Shown here: in pieces, positions 54,843-63,656 of the stretch
Position numbering within the stretch: the first letter of the stretch is position 1
Layout of the letters: every line of letters starts with the position of its first letter
NCBI RefSeq assembly: GCF_038039215.1
Contig: NZ_JBBPCL010000002.1
Location: 1-64,000 of the forward strand
From: Pseudonocardia sp. T1-2H
GTDB lineage: Bacteria > Actinomycetota > Actinomycetes > Mycobacteriales > Pseudonocardiaceae
Reading direction: 5' to 3'
Length of the DNA: 64,000 bases
Notes under the pieces: model-generated
Told to the model about the DNA's origin: nothing
Seen by the model: only the letters and a program-made list of their open reading frames with translations
Database searches by the model: none
Position numbers and translations under genes: made by a program

Positions 54843-55550
54843 GTGGGGATCTCCGGCGTAGGCCAGCTCATCACCAGCAGGAACACCGGCGTCACCGCCC
54901 AGACGGCGACCTTCACAGCCGACCCGACGACGATGGGGAACGCCTTCCTGCTGTCGATCGTCTACTCCACCCGGACCACGGCCGTGTCGAGCGTGGCCAG
55001 CTCGAACGCGACGTGGTCTCGGCTCTCGACCCGGCAGCCCACCACGTTCTCCACGCCCACGCTCGAGCACTGGATCGGCATCCCGACGGGAACCGCACCG
55101 GCGACGGTCACGGTGACGTGGGGGGCCGCGCTGCCCAGCGTCACCGTGGAGCTCGACGCCCAGGAGTTCACCGCGTACGGGCCCGGCACCACGTGGGCCC
55201 TCGACGGAGCCCTCGGGATCGCCGAGAACGGGGCGTCGACGACGATCACGTTCCCCACCATGACCGCGCCCGGGGCCGGTGCGGGCGAGCTGTACTGGGG
55301 AAAGTGCCTCTACACCGCGGGGACGCTGTCCGGTGGCGCGCCGGCCTCGTTCACCTTCCCCACCGTCAACGCCTCCGCGGGGCCCATCGCCTACAACCCG
55401 GCGCTCCTCGGCGCCGCGACCCCGACGATCACCGTCTCAGCCTCGGGGCCGTCCGCCGGTTCGGCGATCCTGCTGGCCGCGACCGCGCCCGCGTCTCCCC
55501 CACACCCCGCCCTCGCCCGGCAGGCGCTGGCGCGGGGCGCCCTCAGGTAG
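54843..55550 (+). CDS. Minor tail protein (beta-rich)
   Basis: A 235-residue protein from GTG 54843 after GAAGGAAGGGGGCGGCC. A Thr/Ala-rich beta-sandwich-like body (TATFTADPTTMGNAFLLSIV and TVTWGAALPSVTVELDAQEF) ends with LARQALARGALR. The next gene has the same general fold and end, so the two look paralogous. Tail tip or fibre location is inferred. Confidence 0.65.
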   Translation: MGISGVGQLITSRNTGVTAQTATFTADPTTMGNAFLLSIVYSTRTTAVSSVASSNATWSRLSTRQPTTFSTPTLEHWIGIPTGTAPATVTVTWGAALPSVTVELDAQEFTAYGPGTTWALDGALGIAENGASTTITFPTMTAPGAGAGELYWGKCLYTAGTLSGGAPASFTFPTVNASAGPIAYNPALLGAATPTITVSASGPSAGSAILLAATAPASPPHPALARQALARGALR

Positions 55551-55565
55551 AGCTGGAGAGCGTGG

Positions 55566-56270
55566 ATGCCGATCGTCCTGCAGAACACCACTCAGGCCAC
55601 GAAGTCGGCCACCACGGGCACGACGCTCGCGGCCGCGGTGACGCCGACGGCGGGGAACTTCCTCATCCTCGGCGTCTCCGTGTCCGGCGGCACCCTGAAC
55701 TCCATCGCCTCGATCGCCGACACCAAGGCGAACACGTTCACCCGCGTGGCCTCGGTGAACGACGCGACCGCCGGGACGATCGACTGCGAGCTGTGGACCG
55801 CCCCGGTCACCGCCGGCGGGTCGGACACGATCACCCTGACGATCACCGGTAGCCACTACTGCAACGTATGGGTGCGGGAGTACTCGGGGCTCGCCGCGAC
55901 CCCCCTGGACAAGTTCGTCTCCGCGAAGGGCACGGGCACGGCGCTGTCCTCGGGGGCGACGGCCACGCTCTCCCAGGCCGACGAGCTGGTCATCGGTTTC
56001 GGCGGCACCGTCGACGGCGGCGAGACGTACACCGCGGGGTCCGGGTTCGGGAACCTCGTGCAGGCCCAGATCGGCGCAGGCACCTACGACACCGCGATGG
56101 AAGACAAGATCGTCTCGGCGACGACGGCGCAAACCGCCGCGTTCACCGCGTCGATCTCCGACGCGTGGGCGTGCATCGCCGCGACCTTCAAGGCCGCCGC
56201 CGCCCCGAGCGGCCCCCCGGAGTCCCCGACCTTCACCCGCCAGGCCCAGATGCGGGCCTCCCTCCGCTAG
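55566..56270 (+). CDS. Minor tail protein, paralogue of 54843-55550
   Basis: A 234-residue protein from ATG 55566. MPIVLQNTTQATKSATTGTT, then NTFTRVASVNDATAGTIDCE and WVREYSGLAATPLDKFVSAK, is a recurring beta-domain pattern in phage and secreted proteins. It ends FTRQAQMRASLR, like its neighbour's ARQALARGALR. Probably a tail-associated adhesin-like module. Confidence 0.65.
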   Translation: MPIVLQNTTQATKSATTGTTLAAAVTPTAGNFLILGVSVSGGTLNSIASIADTKANTFTRVASVNDATAGTIDCELWTAPVTAGGSDTITLTITGSHYCNVWVREYSGLAATPLDKFVSAKGTGTALSSGATATLSQADELVIGFGGTVDGGETYTAGSGFGNLVQAQIGAGTYDTAMEDKIVSATTAQTAAFTASISDAWACIAATFKAAAAPSGPPESPTFTRQAQMRASLR

Positions 56271-56286
56271 CTGAAAGGGGTCCGTG

Positions 56287-56754
56287 ATGGGCCGTACCTA
56301 CACCGTCAACTCCGGCTCGATCGCCCTGTCGGCGAGCGCGACGAAGTCCCTCATCCTGCTCAACCCGACGATCACGTTCTGCGTCACCGAGGTCGGGATC
56401 TCGTTCGACTCGTCGGCGAGCTCGGCGGCCGTCACCGTCGACCTGTACCGGACCACGACCCTCGGCGCCCCGGCCGGCACCACGGCCACGTTCGTGAAGG
56501 AGAACGCGAACGCCGACTCGTCCTCGAGCAACGCCACCGCGTCGAGCCTCGTCAACCTGTCCGCGGAGCCGACGGCCGTCGAGGTCATCCGGTCGTTCTT
56601 CGTGCAGCCCTTCGGCGGCCTCGTCGTCCTGCAGTTCCCGCTCGGCCGGGAACCGCAGATGACCGGCACGACCACGCAGCGCCTCGGGCTGCGCGTCACC
56701 ACCCCGGGCGCCGTCACCCCGAACGTCCGGTCGTGGTTCGCCATCGAGGAGTAA
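56287..56754 (+). CDS. Minor tail protein
   Basis: A 155-residue protein from ATG 56287 (GTG 56284 also possible) after AAAGGGGTCCGTG. Beta-rich, Thr/Ser-rich (TYTVNSGSIALSASATKSLI and ITFCVTEVGISFDSSASSAA), ending FAIEE. Position and composition fit a small tail-tip or baseplate protein. No family recognised. Confidence 0.6.
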   Translation: MGRTYTVNSGSIALSASATKSLILLNPTITFCVTEVGISFDSSASSAAVTVDLYRTTTLGAPAGTTATFVKENANADSSSSNATASSLVNLSAEPTAVEVIRSFFVQPFGGLVVLQFPLGREPQMTGTTTQRLGLRVTTPGAVTPNVRSWFAIEE

Positions 56755-56779
56755 CCACCCCGCCCTCCCCCTCTCCCTC

Positions 56780-56807
56780 AGCCCCGCGGCCACCGGTCGG
56801 CGGGGCT
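56780..56807 (+). terminator. Short hairpin between minor tail genes
   Basis: AGCCCCGC (56780-56787) pairs with GCGGGGCT (56800-56807), followed by TCGTC. Weak terminator candidate. Confidence 0.5.
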
Positions 56808-56829
56808 TCGTCATGTCAGGAGTCTTTTC

Positions 56830-57123
56830 ATGCCCGTAGTCAGGCTCGGCAACTCGCAGCCGATCAACCACGCCACCGGGGCCCCGATCACCCCGGACGG
56901 CCAGGTCACCGAGGTCCACATCCCGGACACCCACACGCTCGCCCAGGCGATCAGCGCCGTCACCCACGTGGGAGACGTGCACTTCGGCGTCTGGGCCGCG
57001 CACAGCGCCGCTGAGGCCCCCGACTGGGTGTGGTCGGACAGCGAGGAGCTGGCCGTCCGGCTGGCGGCGCACTACGGCTGCCCGGTCGGGCAGCCGGCCA
57101 CCGACGAGACCCCGGAGGGCTGA
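56830..57123 (+). CDS. Hypothetical protein in tail cluster
   Basis: A 97-residue protein from ATG 56830 (CAGGAGTCTTTTC leader) starting MPVVRLGNSQPINHATGAPI. Small mixed alpha/beta domain with HTLAQAISAVTHVGDVHFGV. No family recognised; the stop is directly before the next gene. Confidence 0.6.
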   Translation: MPVVRLGNSQPINHATGAPITPDGQVTEVHIPDTHTLAQAISAVTHVGDVHFGVWAAHSAAEAPDWVWSDSEELAVRLAAHYGCPVGQPATDETPEG

Positions 57124-57127
57124 CCCG

Positions 57128-57745
57128 ATGAAGGTCAACAGCGGACACGACGCGCAGGCACGGATGATGGGCGGCAATGGGGCCGGGTTCACCGGGTCCG
57201 CGACCTCGCCGACGGCGACGGGCTTCACCGCGTCCGGCCTCACCGCCAGCGCCTACATCGGGCAGCAGGTCATCCTCGGCTCCGTGTACGGCGTGATCAC
57301 CGCCAACACCACGACCACCGTCACCGTCGACAGGTGGTACACCCCGGCCAACCCGGGCGGCGCGGCCGCGTCGACCCCCGGCGCGGGCACGTTCGTGATC
57401 GTCCCCGGGAACGCGCCGCTGGCGTTCATGGCGCTCACGGCCAACGCGACCGCCCCGGCGGCGACGGACACCGCCCTGGCCGCCGAGATCACCACCGCCG
57501 GTGGCGGCCTGGTCCGGCAGCTCGGCGTCTACGCCCACACGACCGGTGTCGCGGGCTACACCCTGACCGGCACCTACACGGCGAACGGCTCCGACGCGCT
57601 GCCCGTGATCGTGGCGAAGGTCGGGGTCTTCAACTCGATGGTTCCCGGCGCGGGTGGCCTCGGGTTCGAGACCTCACTGTCCAGCACGGCGACGTTCGCG
57701 GCGTCCGGCGACCAGCTGACGTTGACGTCCAGCGTGTCGAACTAG
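57128..57745 (+). CDS. Minor tail protein
   Basis: A 205-residue protein from ATG 57128. Gly/Thr-rich beta sequence with an EITTAGGGLVRQLGVYAHTT segment, common in phage tail proteins, and FETSLSSTATFAASGDQLTL near the end. Probably a tail-tip component located before the long minor tail protein. Confidence 0.65.
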   Translation: MKVNSGHDAQARMMGGNGAGFTGSATSPTATGFTASGLTASAYIGQQVILGSVYGVITANTTTTVTVDRWYTPANPGGAAASTPGAGTFVIVPGNAPLAFMALTANATAPAATDTALAAEITTAGGGLVRQLGVYAHTTGVAGYTLTGTYTANGSDALPVIVAKVGVFNSMVPGAGGLGFETSLSSTATFAASGDQLTLTSSVSN

Positions 57746-57772
57746 CAGGTCAGCAAGCTGAGGGGGTAACTC

Positions 57773-60700
57773 ATGGCTCGGTTCGGGCGCGGGTATCCGA
57801 GCCATCCGATCACCAGCCGGGTCCTGCCGACAGGGCCGAGCACTGGGCTGGCGACGACCACCGATTCCGCGCCTGCCGTCGACACGCTCACGAGGGGTGT
57901 CCTGCTCCTCGCGCGGTCGGTCGCGGAGTCCGCCCCGGCGACGGACACCCTCACGCAGGGTGTCCTCGTCATGGCCCGGGGGCTCACCGAGACGGCGCCC
58001 GCTGTCGACTCCCTCGGGGCGACGGCTGTCGGCAAGGTCGTCAGCGACTCGGCCCCGGCCGTCGACACGCTGACCCGGGGCGCGCTGCGGATGCCCCGCA
58101 CGGTCGTCGAGTCCGCGCCAGCGCTCGACACCGTCACCTGGCGGTACCTGCGGGGCGCGGTGGACTCGGCGCCCGCGGTGGACGCCCTGACCCGTGGAGC
58201 TCTGCGGTTCGCCCGGACCCTGGCCGAGTCGGCGCCGGGCGTCGACACGATCACCGTCCGGACGATGCAGTACGCGCGGTCGATCTCCGACACCGCGGCC
58301 GCGGTCGACACGATCACGGTGCGGGTCCTCCGGACTCCCCGGACCGTGTCCGACTCGGCCCCGGCGACGGACTCGCTGGCGCGGGGCGCGCTGTTCATGG
58401 CGCGCACGATCACCAACTCGGCGCCGGCCGTCGACTCGGTCGGCGGTGTCGTCGTCGGCTCTGGTGCTCCGCAGACGACCGCGAACCCGAACTGGCCGCT
58501 GGTCGGCTTCGAGATCGACTTCACCAGCGGGCCGCCGAACCTGCCCGGCGGCTCCCGTCGGTCGATCAACGCCGTCTACCGGCGCCTCTTCGTGCGGCGC
58601 TGGTCGACGAGCCGCGGCCGCCAGTACGAGCTGGACCAGGTGCAGGCCGGAACCGCGGCCCTGGACCTGCCCGACCCGCTCGAGCTTCTGAACCCGGACA
58701 ACACGGCATCGCCGTTCAACTCGGGCGGCGACATCACCCCGTACCGGGCCACGTGGATCTGGGCGATGTGGCCCAACCAGCCGGGCTCCGGGAACATCCT
58801 CAACCCGACGGTCAGCCTGGACTACGACCCGTCCTTCGAGACGGGCCTGTCGCTCTGGGAGGGCGTGAACCCGGCGACGGTCCCCGCGCTGTCCACACTG
58901 CAGCACCACGGCGCCGGGACGACGTCGATGCGGGTCCCACAGGGCGGCACCGGGATCAACTTCGGTGTGTGGAACTCCTTCCGGGTCGCCCCCGACGTCA
59001 CCTACACCTTCAGCGTCTGGGTCTACCCGACCGGCGGGGCGAACGTGACCGTGTCGATCACCGATGCTGCGGGTGGCATCCACACGTCGAACACCGCGAG
59101 CGCGCAGAACACGTGGACGCGCCTCTGGGTGGCGTGGGACCCGGTCGACACCCTCGAAACCGTGACGATCTTCGGTGCAGGGGTCGCGAACCCGGTGTTC
59201 TTCGTCGACGAGCAGCAGCTCGAGTTCGGGTCACACCTCACGGACTGGCAGGCCAACGGGCCCGCCCTGCAGCCGATCTTCGTCGGGTACGTCGAGCGCT
59301 ACCCCACCACGTACGACATGTCCGGGACGCGGGCGCAGCGGCCTCTGCAGGCCGTCGACGCGCTCGCGATCCTGTCCCGCACCACGATCCGCCAGTCCTA
59401 CGAGCTGGAGATCGCGCAGGACTCCCCGGCCGCGTACATGCCGCTGACCAACAAGAGCGCGCCGGCCACCGCGGCGCAGCTCGGCTACGGCTCGAACGCG
59501 GCCCCGAACTACCTGATCCCGCAGTCAAGCTCGATCCAGTGGGGAGGCGACGCGCACCCTGACGGGACCTCGGCCGTGACGTTCACCGAGCAGAACGCGG
59601 CGACGCCGCCGTCGAAGTCCGGTGCCGGCAACGACACGGTCATGACGCCGACCGGGGGACGGCTGTCCATGGCGACGGTCGGGTCGACCGTGGAGTTCTG
59701 GGCTCGCCCGGTCGTCGGCGCGATGGAGCTCGGGTTCCTCTACGTGGCGGCCGACACCGCGAACTTCCCCACGGACTACACGGACGCACAGATGGGTGTC
59801 CGCATCCAGGACTCGGTCCGGTTCCGGTTCATCCCCACCTCAGGGGGCGCGAGCTACCAGTACGGCATGCCGACTCAGACCCCGCCGGTGTTCGACGTGT
59901 GGCCCGACGGGCAGTGGCACTACTACGCGATGACCTTCGACGCGGCCGGCAACCAGTTCAACTTCTACGACGGCCTGCAGGGTCCGAACCATGCGCTCTC
60001 GCCGCTGCCCGCCCGGATCGGCTGGACGATCATCAACACGCTCTCGGCGTCGGTCGGGTTCGGCTACCCGCAGGCCCAGTTCTCCTTCGGGCGGTGGGCG
60101 TTCTACAACGCCGACATCGGCGCGGACCGGCGCATGGCCCACTACCAGCGGGGCGTCGGCTACGTCGGGGAGCTGCCCGGGGCCCGGGTGGTCCGGATCC
60201 TCGGCGAGTACTGGCAGGGGAGCTGGCAGGTCGCCCGGGGCTCCTCGCGCTCGCCGCGGATCACTCCTATGACGGCCGCACGGTCCTCGACGTCCTGCAG
60301 GAGATCCACGAGTCCGAGCGCGGCCTTGTCTACGTGGACCGGGCCGGGATGCTCACCTCGGAGGACCGGTCCTCCCGGTACGCCACCCAGACGTCGACGT
60401 GGACGTTCGGGGAGAACCCGGCCCCGGCCGTCCCGCTGAACTCGAACCCGTACTTCGAGGTCGACACCTCCGGGTGGACCGCGAACGGGTGCACGTTCAC
60501 GCAGACGGCGGCGTACCACCACCAGGGGGCGGCGGCGGGCCAGCTCACCCCGAACGGGGTAGCCGCGACCCCGCTGGTCCGCAGCGCGCTGGTGCCGGTG
60601 TCGCCGAACACCTCCTACACCGGCGACGCCTGGCTCTTCTCGTCGGCTGGGTGGTCCAGCGCGAGCGTCATCATCGACTGGTTCGACTCCACCCAGACGC

Positions 60701-61392
60701 AGATCGGCACCAGCCCGAGCACCAACGGCGCTGTGCCGGTCAGCCATTGGGCTCTGATGAGGGCCGCCGGCACGTCCCCGGCCAATGCGGCGTACGCGCG
60801 CATCGCAGTGGCGATGTTCGGGACACCCTCCACCTCGGCGGTGCTCTACATCGACGAGGCCCGGCTTTACCTGTCTTCGCAGGGCGACGAGTACCCGTAC
60901 GCCGACTACGCCACCGACCACGACCCGACGTACGTGTTCACCCAGGCCAACCTGTCGCGGCCGGACAACAGCGACATCGCGCCGATGGTCAACGCGGCGG
61001 CTGAAGCGACCTACGGGCAGCGGATCTTGACGCAGACCCTGCAGGCGACGACGGACTTCGACGTCACCCAGGCCGGGGTGTTCTACCTGTCCCGGTACTC
61101 GAGCCCGAAGACGCGCATCACGACGCTCACGCTGGTGCCGTCGGCGAACCCGGCCCTGTGGCCGGTCGTCCTCGGGTTGGAGATCAGCCAGCGGGTCCGG
61201 GTGAAGCGCCGCTCGATCGGACTGTCCACGTCGGCCGAGTACTACATCGAAAAGATCGACCACAAGGTCGACGCCGCGGCAGGGACCTGGACCGTGTCCC
61301 TGCAGCTCTCCCCCGTGTGGGTCCCGTCCGCGTGGGTCCTCGGCGATGCGACGCGCGGCGTCCTCGGCAGCACCACAACCCCGATCTACTAA
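57773..61392 (+). CDS. Long minor tail / receptor-interacting protein, frameshifted in a G run
   Basis: Adding one base to the GGGG run at 60237-60240 joins two frames into a 1206-residue protein. N-terminus (about 20-225): tandem copies of a SAPAVDTLTRG-type repeat. Then a tail-tip domain (INAVYRRLFVRRWSTSRGRQ), a carbohydrate-binding-like module (NPTVSLDYDPSFETGLSLWE) and a LamG-like segment (STVEFWARPV ... WHYYAMTFDAAGNQFNFY). After the lesion come HSYDGRTVLDVLQEIHESER, a second NPYFEVDTSGWTANG module and a C-terminal VWVPSAWVLGDATRGVLGST. The modules suggest glycan binding at the tail tip. Confidence 0.8.
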
Positions 61393-61404
61393 GGAGGGCC
61401 GGCT

Positions 61405-61974
61405 GTGCCGTCGATGGCAGCCATGCCGACATTCACCACCGGGTCGGTGCCCACTGCGGCGACGTTCGCGCAGCTGACGACGGGCATCGACTCGCTCGCT
61501 CAGATATCGGTCGGGCTCGCCGCCGCCTACAAGCCGTCGGCACCGGCGATGTCGAAGTCGCTCGTCCTCACGGACACGCCGATCCCCGACGCGACCGACA
61601 CGGTCGTCAGGTGGGGCGGCACGGCCGTGGACACCGACAACATGCTCTACCTGCTCAGAGACACCGAGCTGACCGTGCACCAGGCGGGCTGGTACCGGAT
61701 CGAGGGGCAAGCCGCGTGGCAACCCGGCCCCGCCAGCCAGCGGGCGATCTACATCGCGATCAACGGGACCGCGGCCTCGAACTACGTCGCCGCGTCGAAC
61801 ACGTTCTCCGCCGCGAACAACAACCTGCGTCAGCAGGTCGTCGCGTTCGAGCACCTCGCGGCCGGGTCGCACATCTACATGACCGCGTTTCAGAACTCCG
61901 GAGGCGATCTCAACCTGACGACGGCGGCCAACTGGGGGACGTGGCTGTCCATCGCCTGGGAAGCGCCCTACTGA
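61405..61974 (+). CDS. C1q-like tail protein, copy 1
   Basis: A 189-residue protein from GTG 61405 (AAGGAGGGCCGGCT leader). A short attachment region (FATVPTAATFAQLTTGIDSL-like) is followed by a C1q/TNF-like beta sandwich: TVHQAGWYRIEGQAAW, QQVVAFEHLAAGSHIYM and the end WLSIAWEAPY. Two paralogues follow. Such trimeric heads occur at phage fibre tips and are likely receptor-binding or decorating proteins. Confidence 0.72.
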   Translation: MPSMAAMPTFTTGSVPTAATFAQLTTGIDSLAQISVGLAAAYKPSAPAMSKSLVLTDTPIPDATDTVVRWGGTAVDTDNMLYLLRDTELTVHQAGWYRIEGQAAWQPGPASQRAIYIAINGTAASNYVAASNTFSAANNNLRQQVVAFEHLAAGSHIYMTAFQNSGGDLNLTTAANWGTWLSIAWEAPY

Positions 61975-61987
61975 CTGGAGGTGCCTC

Positions 61988-62572
61988 GTGCCCGCCCTGA
62001 CCAGCCTGCCGACGTTCGTCGACGGGCAACTCGTCCACCAGCCCCCGCTGAACCTGATCCCGTACAACATCGACCAGCTCGCGCAGCTCACCACCGGCTA
62101 CCCGGCGGCCGCCGCGCGGTCGACGAAGCCCGTCGCCAAGGTCATCCTGTCCGGGTCCCAGGGCATCCCGTCGGGCGTCGGTGGAACCAACCAGATCGTC
62201 ACGTGGGGCACCGAGATCGCCGACACCGACGGCATGTGGTCGTCGAGCTTCCCCGATCACATGACGATCAACACCCCGGGCTGGTACCGGATCCGCGCGC
62301 AGGCGTCGTGGGGGAGCGCTGGGGCGACGGAGCGGGTCGTGCAGATCCTGATCAACGGTGTCGCTGACCCTCTGAACGTTGTCGCGACGACCTCCGCGAA
62401 CCTCGGCTACGGGGGCGGCTCGTTCCGCCACCAGGTCGTCGCGCTCGAGCACCTCGCCGCCGGTGCGTCCATCTACTGCGGCGTCTTTCAGAGCTCCGGA
62501 GCGACCCTCAACCTGCTCACGAACGGCGCGTGGGGCACCTACCTCACCGCGGCGTGGGCAGCGCCCTACTAG
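61988..62572 (+). CDS. C1q-like tail protein, copy 2
   Basis: A 194-residue paralogue from GTG 61988 (CTGGAGGTGCCTC leader). Shares TINTPGWYRIRAQASW, HQVVALEHLAAGASIYC and the end YLTAAWAAPY with copy 1, while the N-terminal 60 residues differ more. The conserved core and variable N-terminus suggest alternative heads or a hetero-oligomer. Confidence 0.72.
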   Translation: MPALTSLPTFVDGQLVHQPPLNLIPYNIDQLAQLTTGYPAAAARSTKPVAKVILSGSQGIPSGVGGTNQIVTWGTEIADTDGMWSSSFPDHMTINTPGWYRIRAQASWGSAGATERVVQILINGVADPLNVVATTSANLGYGGGSFRHQVVALEHLAAGASIYCGVFQSSGATLNLLTNGAWGTYLTAAWAAPY

Positions 62573-62587
62573 CTGCGAGGAGGCCCG

Positions 62588-63154
62588 ATGGCGGCGCTGA
62601 GTGCGCTCCCCCAGTTCACCGAGGTCCTCGTCGACGCGCCCGCGCTGACGGCCCTCTCGACCAACATCAACGCTCTGTGTCAGCAGGTCACGGGGAAGCT
62701 CCCGTCGACCGGGGTGTCGTCGAAGCCGGTCTGCAAGGTGTGGCAGACGGCGACCCGCTCGGTGGCGAACGCGACGGTCGCGGTCATCCCCTGGGACGCC
62801 GAGCTCGTCGACACCGACAACATGTGGACCCCCGGCAACTCGTCGATCATCACGATTCAGACGGCCGGCTGGTACGACGTGCACCTGCAAACCGTGTGGG
62901 CCAACGGATCGCTAGGTCAGCGCACCGCGATCATCTTCGTCAACGGCACCGCGAACCCAGCGAACGTGGCCGCCGAGAAGGACGAGCTGATGGGCCAAAC
63001 GGGCTCCGTGAAGGTCCAGGCCCACCTGTACGACCACTTCGCGGCCGGGACGGTGCTCCGCGGCGCCTACTACCAGGACACCGGCGGCTCCCTCTCCACC
63101 CTCACCACCAGCGGCAGCGTGTGGATGTCTGTCGCCTACGACGCTCCCTACTAG
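62588..63154 (+). CDS. C1q-like tail protein, copy 3
   Basis: A 188-residue paralogue from ATG 62588 (GAGGAGGCCCG leader). Shares TIQTAGWYDVHLQTVW, AHLYDHFAAGTVLRGAYYQD and the end WMSVAYDAPY with the other two; it is the most diverged copy. Confidence 0.72.
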   Translation: MAALSALPQFTEVLVDAPALTALSTNINALCQQVTGKLPSTGVSSKPVCKVWQTATRSVANATVAVIPWDAELVDTDNMWTPGNSSIITIQTAGWYDVHLQTVWANGSLGQRTAIIFVNGTANPANVAAEKDELMGQTGSVKVQAHLYDHFAAGTVLRGAYYQDTGGSLSTLTTSGSVWMSVAYDAPY

Positions 63155-63173
63155 CCCGAAGGGCTCCCTCGCC

Positions 63174-63656
63174 GTGACCTTCCAGCTGCGCCTCCTCGTC
63201 AGGTGCGACACCCCCGGCGGGTTCGCCCCCGGGTCGTTCGAGGCGCTCTTGCAGACCGTCGTCCACATCCCGGGCCTCGACCCGACGTGGACCCACACCC
63301 TGATCGACGCCGTCGTGGCCGAAGACGGCGGCAGCGCCGAGTTCACCGTCCATTCGGCGCCCAACGTCGCGCTGTCCCTCGACGCCTCGCTGCGGGTCGT
63401 CACCTCGACCCCGGCCGCGTGGGTCCGGGCCGTCGACGAGGCCGGGACGGTGCTCGCCGAGTCCTCGTACGCGGCTCCGCTGCGGGAGACCCAAGAGGTC
63501 GAGATCGCCGGCCAGCACTACACCGTCACCGCGACGTCGTATCCGGGCCGCAACCCGGAGACGGGGGCGTGCGCCGGCGATATCGACTGGCAGGTCGCGG
63601 TCGTCGCCCCGAGGCCCCGGGCGGTGTCGCAGCCCGTGCCGGTCGTCGCGTCGTGA
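63174..63656 (+). CDS. Hypothetical tail-region protein
   Basis: A 160-residue protein from GTG 63174 starting MTFQLRLLVRCDTPGGFAPG. Beta-rich with SLDASLRVVTSTPAAWVRAV and a Pro/Val end. Overlaps the next gene by four bases. May be tail-associated or the first gene of the lysis region. No family recognised. Confidence 0.55.
   Translation: MTFQLRLLVRCDTPGGFAPGSFEALLQTVVHIPGLDPTWTHTLIDAVVAEDGGSAEFTVHSAPNVALSLDASLRVVTSTPAAWVRAVDEAGTVLAESSYAAPLRETQEVEIAGQHYTVTATSYPGRNPETGACAGDIDWQVAVVAPRPRAVSQPVPVVAS

Noticed and set aside
57334..59562. A 742-residue plus-strand frame across the minor tail genes
   Set aside because: Out-of-frame shadow, Arg/Gly-rich, crossing a good stop/start boundary at 57745-57773.
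60230..60245. Programmed frameshift in the long tail gene
   Set aside because: No X XXY YYZ heptamer in the zero frame; a one-base deficit in the G run explains it and matches five other lesions.
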